A DNA stretch of 64,000 nucleotides, from contig NZ_FZOD01000054.1 of the NCBI RefSeq assembly GCF_900188345.1, positions 1 through 64,000 of the forward strand, in the 5' to 3' direction. Shown here one piece after another: positions 9,853-16,813 of the stretch (positions are counted from its first letter, which is position 1; every line of letters starts with the position of its first letter). Under the pieces are notes generated by a model. It made no database searches, was not told the origin of the DNA, and worked only from the letters and a program-made list of their open reading frames with translations. A program made the translations under genes and the position numbers. The DNA comes from Streptosporangium subroseum. GTDB lineage: Bacteria > Actinomycetota > Actinomycetes > Streptosporangiales > Streptosporangiaceae.

Positions 9853-11922
9853 TCAGGCCAGGGACTTCTTGAGGAAGTCGACCTGGAGCAGGAGCAGGTT
9901 CTCGGCCACGACCTCCTGAGGGGTCATGTGGGTGACGCCGGACAGCGGCAGGACGTTGTGCGGACGGCCCGCCGCCAGCAGGGTCGAGGACAGACGCAGG
10001 GTGTGCGCGGCGACCACGTTGTCGTCGGCCAGGCCGTGGATCAGCAGGAGGGGGCGGTCCAGTTTCTCGGCGTCGGCGAAGAGCGACGAGGAGTCGTAGT
10101 GGCCCTCGTCGGGGTGGCCGAGGTAGCGCTCGGTGTAGCAGGTGTCGTAAAGGCGCCAGTCGGTCACCGGGGCCCCCGCGACGGCCGCGTGGAACACGTC
10201 GGGACGGCGGAAGACGGCCAGCGCGGCCAGGAATCCGCCGAAGGACCAGCCCCGGATGCCGACCCGGGACAGGTCCAGGTCGTCGGGGAACTGCGCGGCG
10301 GCACCGTGGAGGGCGTCCACCTGGTCCTCCAGGACCGGGGAGGCCAGGTCGTGCAGGACGGCCCGCTCGAACTCGGGACCGCGGCCAGGGGTGCCGCGAC
10401 CGTCGGCCACGATCACCGCGAAGCCCTGGTCGGCGAACCACTGGCTGGTCAGGTAGGCGCCCGAGGCGGACAGGACGCGCTGGGCGTGCGGCCCGCCGTA
10501 CGGGTCCATGAGGACCGGCAGTTTCGCGGAGCCGGGCACGTGTCCCGAGGGGAAGAGCACGGCGGTGGACAGGTCGCGCTCGCCCGCGCGGATCAGGGAG
10601 ACCCTCAGGTCCAGGCCGGGCCGTTCGGCGTGGGAGACGATGTTGCCCCGGGGCGTGCCGTTGTGGGAGACATGCGCGGTCGAGCCCTCGCTGTGGAGGG
10701 TCTGGCCGGTGACCACGAGGGTGCCGCCCGCCGTGTGGCCGTTGTAGACGCCGCCCTCGGCCGGGCTGACCAGGGTGATCCGGCCGTTCCTGTAGGCCCA
10801 CAGGGCGATCTCGGTGGGCTCGCCGCTGGCGCGGAAGAGCACGGCGTCGCCGTCGACGTCGAGAACCTCGCGGACCTGGAGGGTGGGCGGCGTGACGGGC
10901 TGGTCGCCGATGATCAGGCGGTGGCCGCCGTCGACGGCGGCCACCCAGACCAGGGTGCCGTCGGACAGGTGGCCGGGCACGCCGGTGGCGATGTCGACCC
11001 ACGCGGCGTCGGTGTCCTGGCGGACGACGGTGGAACTCCCGGTGGCCGGGTCGACGGTGAGCAGCCGCAGGCTCTTCTGGTCGCGTGACATGGTGACGAT
11101 CGACAGGCCGTGGGCGTCCCAGGTGGCGTTGACCAGGTATTCGTCCTCGAAGGGAACGGGGATGCGGGAGCCGCTCAGGGTCAGGACGAACAGCTCGACC
11201 GTGGCGTTCGCCGTGCCCGCGGCGGGGTAGCGCTGTTCGACGGCGGGGCGGGAGGGGTTGGCCGGGTCGGCGATGTACCACTGCTGGACCGGCGACTCGT
11301 CGGCCCGCTCGACCAGCACCGCGTCGCCGGACGGGGACCACCAGTAGCCCCGCATGCGGTCCATCTCCTCGGCGGCGATGAACTCCGCCAGGCCGTAGGT
11401 GACCCCGGGCGCCTCGGGGCGGGCCAGCACGTGGTCCACCTCGTCCTCAAGATCCTGGATGTGGAACGCTCCGCCGCTCACGTAGCCGACGTGGACGCCG
11501 GTGGGGGACATCCGCGGGTCGATCACCGACCCCGGCGTCTTCAGCAGCCGCACGTACTTGGTCTTCAGGTCGACGGTGTAGAGGCTGCCGGAGAGCGCGA
11601 AGACCGCCGCGGTCACCCCGGCGTCGGTGCTGTAGCCGACGATGCCGCCGGCCTGTTCCCTGCTGCGCTCGCGGCGGGCCCGCTCCTCGGCCGGCAGGTC
11701 CTCCTCGTCCGCGGACAGGGCCCGCGGGTCGACGATCAGCCGCTCCTGGCCGCTGAGAACGTCGAACTCCCACAGGCAGGTGACCGGGTCGGAGCCGCCC
11801 TTCGTCCGGAGGAAGACGATGCGGTCGCCGGCGGGGGCGATGGTGAAACCACGCGGTACCCCCAGGGTGAATCGGCGGGTCCTGGCGTGCAGACGAGGAA
11901 AGCTGTCACTCATACCAGCCAT
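9853..11922 (-). CDS. prolyl oligopeptidase family (DPP-IV-like) serine peptidase
   Basis: The 689 aa enzyme (686 aa if the ATG at 11913 is used) is an S9B peptidase that cleaves N-terminal dipeptides. The first 420 residues are a beta-propeller; the pair E185-E186 in FIAAEEMDRMRGYWWSP matches the Glu-Glu motif that binds the free amino end of the substrate. The C-terminal alpha/beta hydrolase has the nucleophile S560 in GWSFGGF, an aspartate at 633/634 in HGLADDNV, and H665 in GVTHMT. No signal peptide is present, so it is probably cytoplasmic. Neither start has a clear ribosome binding site. It is divergent from the downstream GT39-like gene with only about 47 nt between them. Confidence 0.92.
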   Translation of the reverse strand: MAGMSDSFPRLHARTRRFTLGVPRGFTIAPAGDRIVFLRTKGGSDPVTCLWEFDVLSGQERLIVDPRALSADEEDLPAEERARRERSREQAGGIVGYSTDAGVTAAVFALSGSLYTVDLKTKYVRLLKTPGSVIDPRMSPTGVHVGYVSGGAFHIQDLEDEVDHVLARPEAPGVTYGLAEFIAAEEMDRMRGYWWSPSGDAVLVERADESPVQQWYIADPANPSRPAVEQRYPAAGTANATVELFVLTLSGSRIPVPFEDEYLVNATWDAHGLSIVTMSRDQKSLRLLTVDPATGSSTVVRQDTDAAWVDIATGVPGHLSDGTLVWVAAVDGGHRLIIGDQPVTPPTLQVREVLDVDGDAVLFRASGEPTEIALWAYRNGRITLVSPAEGGVYNGHTAGGTLVVTGQTLHSEGSTAHVSHNGTPRGNIVSHAERPGLDLRVSLIRAGERDLSTAVLFPSGHVPGSAKLPVLMDPYGGPHAQRVLSASGAYLTSQWFADQGFAVIVADGRGTPGRGPEFERAVLHDLASPVLEDQVDALHGAAAQFPDDLDLSRVGIRGWSFGGFLAALAVFRRPDVFHAAVAGAPVTDWRLYDTCYTERYLGHPDEGHYDSSSLFADAEKLDRPLLLIHGLADDNVVAAHTLRLSSTLLAAGRPHNVLPLSGVTHMTPQEVVAENLLLLQVDFLKKSLA

Positions 11923-11969
11923 CTTGCCAGCCCGGGCCGCGTCCCGGATTTTCCGGGGGTGGCGCTCGG

Positions 11970-13532
11970 ATGGTCAAAACATGGGGGAAGCTTGGGCAAG
12001 TGACCCTTATCGCGCGAATTGCCCGCTCCCCGGGAGCGCTCGCCGCACTGGCGTTCGTGTTCGTCCTCTGGAGGATCGGCATCCCGTCCTTCTGGCGGGA
12101 CGAGTCGGTGAGCGTGATGGCGGCGACCATGTCGTTTGACGAGCTGTGGAAGCTGCTCGACAAGATCGACGCCGTGCACGCGCTCTACTATCTGCTGCTC
12201 CGGCCGTTCGCGGCCTTCGGCGGGGAGCTCGCGGCCCGGCTGCCCTCGGCGCTCGCGGTCGCCGGGGCGACGTTCGGGATCGTGGCCATCGGGCGGAGGG
12301 TGGCCACGCCGCAGGTGGGCATGTTCGCCGGGCTGGTCTACGCGGTGCTGCCCATGGTCAGTCGCTACGGCCAGGAGGCGCGGAGCTACGCCCTGGTCAG
12401 CGCGGTGGCGGTCGCGGCCACCTGGGTCCTGCTCGGTGAGCGGCGGTCACGGTATCTCGGGTACGGCCTGCTGATCGCGCTGCTCGGCTGGTTCCACCTC
12501 TACGCGCTGCTCCTGGTGCCCGCCCACGCCGTCACGATCCTCCTGCGCAGGCGCTCGGAGATCATCCCGTGGCTGGCCTCGATGGTCGGGGCGGGAGTGC
12601 TGCTCGTGCCCCTCGCGCTCATCGCGTCGGGGCAGCGCGACGAGCAGCTCTTCTGGCTCAAGGTCCCCGGCCTGGCCGATCTGGGAACCTTCGGGGTGGA
12701 GCTCGCGGGTGGCCCGAAGGCGTGGGACGCCACGTCCCTGCCGATGCTGTTCCTCGGCCTGCTGCTTGTCCTCGCCCTGCTCGGAACCTGGTGGGCGCTC
12801 CGGGCCGGTGCGCGTCCCCGCACGAGCGCGAGCACCGGCGCTGGGGCGCCGCCGGGAACGGGTCCGAGCGTCGGTGTGGACGCGTTGCCGGGGGCGGGAC
12901 CGAGGACCGGTGTGGATGTGCTGCCGGAGCCGGATCCAAACGCTGGCGCTGGGGCGCCGCCGGGAACGGGGGCCGGAGGAGCGCTCCTGGCCTCGGTGGC
13001 GCTCCCGTGGCTGATCCTCCCGGTGGCGCTGTCGTTCGCGATCTCCCAGGTCTACCCGATCTACAACGCGCGTTACGTCTTATTCGTGATCCCCGCCCTC
13101 GCCCTCCTGGCCGGAGCGGGCCTGGCCGCGGCGCGCCGTACTCCCGTGGGCCTGGCCGTCTTCACGGCCCTGGCCGTACTCTCGGCGAGCGCCCACCTGG
13201 CCGTCCGCGCACCCGACGCCCGCCCCGACGACCTGCGGACCCTGGCGGCGGTGCTGAGCGCCGAGCAGCGGCCGGGAGACGCGGTGCTCTACGTGCCGGT
13301 GAAATACCGGTTGTTCGTCGCCGTGTACGGCGAGCCGTACGGCAAGCTGGTGGAGCCCGGCGCCCGCTCCACCCGGGTGTGGCTGGTCTCGCCCCGCCTG
13401 CGCGGCACCACGTGGGAGAACGACCCGAGGCTCAAGGAGCTGAAAAAGGAGTTTCGCGGGGGACGCACCCGGGCGTTCGGGGCGGTCCGTCTCACGCTGT
13501 ACACCAGGTCACGGATATCCTCAAACGCCTGA
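11970..13532 (+). CDS. GT39/PMT-type membrane glycosyltransferase (mannosyltransferase-like)
   Basis: The 520 aa protein has about ten hydrophobic segments and motifs of the dolichyl/polyprenyl-phosphate mannosyltransferase superfamily: SFWRDESVSV with the early acidic residue, HALYYLLLRPF and YGQEARSYALV. It likely transfers a sugar from a lipid carrier outside the membrane. An odd low-complexity loop of about 58 residues (residues 276-333, made of GAGAPPGTG-like repeats) interrupts the membrane domain between helices. A GTG at 12000 is an alternative start and has a better purine-rich leader (GGGGGAAG). The acceptor is unknown. Confidence 0.8.
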   Translation: MVKTWGKLGQVTLIARIARSPGALAALAFVFVLWRIGIPSFWRDESVSVMAATMSFDELWKLLDKIDAVHALYYLLLRPFAAFGGELAARLPSALAVAGATFGIVAIGRRVATPQVGMFAGLVYAVLPMVSRYGQEARSYALVSAVAVAATWVLLGERRSRYLGYGLLIALLGWFHLYALLLVPAHAVTILLRRRSEIIPWLASMVGAGVLLVPLALIASGQRDEQLFWLKVPGLADLGTFGVELAGGPKAWDATSLPMLFLGLLLVLALLGTWWALRAGARPRTSASTGAGAPPGTGPSVGVDALPGAGPRTGVDVLPEPDPNAGAGAPPGTGAGGALLASVALPWLILPVALSFAISQVYPIYNARYVLFVIPALALLAGAGLAAARRTPVGLAVFTALAVLSASAHLAVRAPDARPDDLRTLAAVLSAEQRPGDAVLYVPVKYRLFVAVYGEPYGKLVEPGARSTRVWLVSPRLRGTTWENDPRLKELKKEFRGGRTRAFGAVRLTLYTRSRISSNA

Positions 13533-13602
13533 CACCCTCCCCACGGCCGGAGCCTGGGGTTCCCCGGGGTCGAAACCCGGGTCTCCACACAGAAGGAACT
13601 CG

Positions 13603-14508
13603 ATGACCGATCGGCGCCTGATGCTCGTGCACGCGCACCCCGACGACGAGACGATCGGCAGCGGGGCCACCATGGCCAAATACGCCGCGGAGGGGGCCCA
13701 CGTCGTGCTCGTCACCTGCACGCTCGGCGAGGAGGGCGAGGTCATCCCCCCGGAGCTGGCGCATCTGACCGCCGACCGGGACGACACCCTGGGCAAGCAC
13801 CGCATCGGCGAGCTCACCGCCGCCTGCGAGGCGCTCGGCGTCGCCGACCATCGTTTCCTGGGCGGTCCCGGCCGCTGGCGCGACTCCGGGATGATGGGCG
13901 TCGCCTCCAACGACCGCGACACCGCCTTCTGGCAGGCCGACCTGGACGAGGCCGCGGGGGAGCTGGTGAAGATCATCCGTGAGGTGCGGCCCCAGGTTCT
14001 CATCACCTATGACAAGAACGGCTTCTACGGCCACCCCGACCACATCCAGGCTCACCGCGTCTCCTGGCGGGCCTTCGAGCTGGCCGCCGACCCGGAGTTC
14101 GGCGAGGGTGAGCCGTGGCGGATCGCCAAGTTCTACTTCACGGCCGTGCCCATGTCGGTGATGCGCGGGGACGAGAAGGCGCTGCGCGAGAGAGGGGCCG
14201 GCTTCTTCGTCGAGGAGGTCGGCGACCTGCCGTTCGGCTGCGCGGACCAGGACGTCACCACCGAGATCGACGGCCGAGCCCACATCGGTGAGAAGTTCGG
14301 CGCGATGCGGGCGCACGCCACCCAGATCACGGTGGATCCGCCGTGGTTCGCCCTGTCCAACAACGCCGGCCAGCGGGCGTTCGGGGTGGAGCACTTCATC
14401 CTCCGCGCCGGGGTCCGGGGGCCCGCCGGTCCGGGAGCGTCGATCGAGGTGGGAGGCCTCGGCGAGCCCTATGACCGTGAAGACGACCTCTTCGCGGGGA
14501 TCGACTAG
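13603..14508 (+). CDS. mshB: mycothiol biosynthesis deacetylase MshB
   Basis: MshB (301 aa) removes the acetyl group from GlcNAc-inositol, the second step in making mycothiol, the actinobacterial thiol. The N terminus has the zinc motif HAHPDDETIGSG (ligands within residues 10-16) and HPDHIQAHR begins at residue 144 with the third ligand. Length and C terminus fit MshB rather than the mycothiol conjugate amidase Mca. The ATG follows AGAAGGAACTCG. The next gene starts 6 nt after its stop, as in other actinomycetes. Confidence 0.95.
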   Translation: MTDRRLMLVHAHPDDETIGSGATMAKYAAEGAHVVLVTCTLGEEGEVIPPELAHLTADRDDTLGKHRIGELTAACEALGVADHRFLGGPGRWRDSGMMGVASNDRDTAFWQADLDEAAGELVKIIREVRPQVLITYDKNGFYGHPDHIQAHRVSWRAFELAADPEFGEGEPWRIAKFYFTAVPMSVMRGDEKALRERGAGFFVEEVGDLPFGCADQDVTTEIDGRAHIGEKFGAMRAHATQITVDPPWFALSNNAGQRAFGVEHFILRAGVRGPAGPGASIEVGGLGEPYDREDDLFAGID

Positions 14509-14513
14509 CCTCG

Positions 14514-14969
14514 GTGCTTGTGACGGAGCAGGTCCCGGTGGCGGAGAAACCTTCAGTGACGACGGCGATCACCGTCGCGGCGTACGCCGTGCTTGTCCTG
14601 CTCGGACTCCTGATGGGCGTCCTCGGCGGGTTCCAGCACTCGTGGTACATCTGGCCCGTCCCGGTCTCGGCCATCGGCTGGGTCGCCGCGCTGTTCGCGG
14701 TCTGTTACGGCGCGGGCCGGATGATGGGCGGAAAGCTGGCCGCCCTGGCGCCCGCGGCGGGGTGGATGGTGATCACGATGATCTGGCTCGCCAACCGCCC
14801 GGAGGGCGATGTGATCATCGCCAATGACCTCTCCGGCTACGTCTACCTCTACGGCGGTCTGGCCGGGATCCTGGCGGGCGTGCTGCTCTCGCCCTCCGCG
14901 GGCGGCGAGTCATGGCTGCTCACCAGGCACTCGTACGGTCGTCGCTCAGCCGAACCGCATTCGCCGTAG
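14514..14969 (+). CDS. DUF6113-like small membrane protein
   Basis: The 151 aa product has four hydrophobic segments (beginning AYAVLVLLGLLMGVLGGF) and resembles the small membrane protein that follows mshB in many actinobacteria. The close spacing to mshB indicates co-transcription, but no function is established. Start is GTG at 14514; a GTG at 14520 is possible. Its stop codon TAG lies within the first unit of a 25-nt tandem repeat. Confidence 0.8.
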   Translation: MLVTEQVPVAEKPSVTTAITVAAYAVLVLLGLLMGVLGGFQHSWYIWPVPVSAIGWVAALFAVCYGAGRMMGGKLAALAPAAGWMVITMIWLANRPEGDVIIANDLSGYVYLYGGLAGILAGVLLSPSAGGESWLLTRHSYGRRSAEPHSP

Positions 14970-15066
14970 CCGGGCGGAGTGACCCCGTCCGTAGTCGCAT
15001 GGAGCGGCCCGGCCCGTGGTCGGGTGGAGTGCCCCGGTCCGTAGTCGCGTGGAGCGGGCCCGGTCC
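14966..15066 (+). repeat. four tandem copies of a 25-nt unit spanning a stop codon
   Basis: Units start at 14966, 14991, 15016 and 15041 with the pattern GTAGTCGCGTGGAGCGG and a C-rich end. The first unit contains the TAG stop codon of the preceding gene (14967-14969). Confidence 0.8.
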
Positions 15067-15134
15067 GTGTGAAGTCGGAGCGGGTGGGCCGGACCGCTGG
15101 CGCACGGTGACCGGATGAGCGCACAATTTGCGGT

Positions 15135-15566
15135 ATGCGGCGGGTGCATCGGGTGCGGCGGGCCCTCAACTACGCGAACCTGTCCACGCCACTGGGGCTG
15201 CTGGTGGCACGCCTCGGCCACGCCCGGGTGACGGCGGGACCCGAGGGGTTGATCCTGGCGTACGGTTACCGCTTCCGGTTCCCAATCGCCAGGGCGTTCA
15301 CCGTCGGCAACGTGGTGCTGACCAAGTACGAGGAGGGCTTTCTCACCGGGAGCCTGCTCAGGCACGAGGATCGGCACGCCTCCCAGTACATGCTCTGCGT
15401 GGGCCTGCCGATGCTGATTCTCTATCTCGTCGCGATGGCCGTCTCCATGCTGATCTGCTGGGACCGGGCCGCATGGAACCTCTTCGAGCGGCTGGCGAAC
15501 CTGGAGGACGGAAACTACTCCCGGAAGTCGCCGTGGTGGCGCCGGGCGAGAAGAGCCTCCCGGTAG
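15135..15566 (+). CDS. small membrane protein with HExxH motif
   Basis: The 143 aa protein has a basic N terminus, a central motif LLRHEDRHASQYML and then one strong hydrophobic segment (VGLPMLILYLVAMAVSMLI), followed by a basic tail. HEDRH fits the zinc-metalloprotease HExxH pattern, and the surrounding helix resembles the H-E-x-x-H-x-x-Q-Y type seen in DUF4157-like peptidases. Whether it is an active peptidase is unknown; the third ligand is not obvious. The start ATG has no strong ribosome binding site. Confidence 0.7.
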   Translation: MRRVHRVRRALNYANLSTPLGLLVARLGHARVTAGPEGLILAYGYRFRFPIARAFTVGNVVLTKYEEGFLTGSLLRHEDRHASQYMLCVGLPMLILYLVAMAVSMLICWDRAAWNLFERLANLEDGNYSRKSPWWRRARRASR

Positions 15567-15609
15567 GGAGGCGACGATCACCGGTCCCGCCCGGTGGTCG
15601 TCCACCTCG

Positions 15610-15731
15610 ACCGAGCCCTCCGGCGGGGCCGGCGCCACGCCGAAGGTCACCACTCCTAACATGGCGTCCACATGACCGAGCCCTCCGGCGGAGCCGGCAG
15701 CACGCCGAAGGTCACCACTCCTAACATGGCG
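15610..15731 (+). repeat. 65-nt tandem duplication containing the rnz start codon
   Basis: A 57-nt block at 15610-15666 is repeated with four changes at 15675-15731 (period 65). Each copy ends CACTCCTAACATGGCG, so the rnz leader and start codon exist twice. Only the second ATG (15726) is in frame with the long rnz reading frame. Confidence 0.85.
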
Positions 15732-16670
15732 ACCGTGTCTTCTCGCGAACTCGTCATCCTCGGCACATCGAGCGCGGTGCCCACTCGCCACCGCAACCAG
15801 AACGGATATCTGCTGCTCTGGGACGGAGCCGGTTTCCTGTTCGACCCGGGGGAGGGCACGCAGCGGCAGATGACCCACGCGAGGGTCAGCGCCGGCGACA
15901 TCACCTGGATCTGCGTCACGCACCTGCACGGGGACCACTGTCTCGGCGTGCCGGGAATCGTCCAGCGGATCTCTCGCGACGGCGTCGGGCACCGGGTCGG
16001 GGCCGCCTATCCACTGAGCGGGCAGGCCTACTGGCGGCGGCTGCGCCACGCCACCGTCTTCCACGACACCGCGGACATCGTCGAGCACCCGCTCGACGGC
16101 GAGGTCGTGCGCCTGCCCGCCGGGCCCGTCACCCTCACCGCGCGCCCGCTCTCCCACCCCGTCCCCGCGTACGGTTACCGCCTCGACGAACCGGACGGGC
16201 GCCAGATGATCCCCGAGCGACTGCGCGCCCGCGGCGTCCACGGGCCGCTCATCAGTGAACTCCAGCGCGAAGGAACGGTCACCGTCGAAGGCGCCACCGT
16301 CACCCTGGAGGAGTGCAGCCGCCCGCGCCCCGGGCAGAGCGCCGCGTTTGTCATGGACACCCGGCTGTGCGACAACGCCTTCGCCCTCGCCGAAGGCGTC
16401 GACCTGCTCGTCATCGAGTCGACGTTCCTGTCCGCCGAGGCCAGGCTCGCCGAGGAGTACGGTCACCTCACCGCCGGCCAGGCCGCCCGGGTCGCAGCCG
16501 AGTCGGGGGTGCGCCGCCTGGTGCTCACCCACTTCTCCGAGCGCTACGACGCCGACGACGAGCAGAGGTTCCTCGACGAGGCCCACTCCCACTTCCCGGG
16601 GGAGGTCGTCGTCGCCCGTGACCTCACCCGGGTCCCCGTTCCCCGGCGGCGGTCCGACCAGGGCGCGTGA
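15726..16670 (+). CDS. rnz: ribonuclease Z (tRNA 3'-endonuclease)
   Basis: RNase Z (314 aa) cuts the 3' trailer from precursor tRNAs. It is a metallo-beta-lactamase-fold enzyme with the zinc motif THLHGDH (H66, H68, D70, H71), an early LGTSSAVPT segment, and the C-terminal motif LTHFSERY. The chosen ATG at 15726 gives the family's usual N terminus (ATVSSRELVILGT); an upstream in-frame ATG at 15672 would add residues encoded by the duplicated leader. Confidence 0.93.
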   Translation: MATVSSRELVILGTSSAVPTRHRNQNGYLLLWDGAGFLFDPGEGTQRQMTHARVSAGDITWICVTHLHGDHCLGVPGIVQRISRDGVGHRVGAAYPLSGQAYWRRLRHATVFHDTADIVEHPLDGEVVRLPAGPVTLTARPLSHPVPAYGYRLDEPDGRQMIPERLRARGVHGPLISELQREGTVTVEGATVTLEECSRPRPGQSAAFVMDTRLCDNAFALAEGVDLLVIESTFLSAEARLAEEYGHLTAGQAARVAAESGVRRLVLTHFSERYDADDEQRFLDEAHSHFPGEVVVARDLTRVPVPRRRSDQGA

Positions 16671-16684
16671 CCTCCCACCGCCAC

Positions 16685-16760
16685 GTCGCGAACGAGCGTC
16701 GGCCCTCCCGCACCGTCACCGTGTCGCGAACGAGCGTCGGCCCTCCCGCACCGTCACCGC
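16685..16760 (+). repeat. two tandem copies of a 38-nt unit after rnz
   Basis: The unit GTCGCGAACGAGCGTCGGCC plus CTCCCGCACCGTCACCGT-like sequence occurs at 16685-16722 and 16723-16760, followed by a partial third copy (CGTGAACGAGCGTC). It fills the gap between the convergent rnz and penicillin-acylase genes. Confidence 0.75.
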
Positions 16761-16813
16761 GTGAACGAGCGTCTCCGTGACCCTCGCTCACCGTGGCGGT
16801 GCGACCCGTGCTC

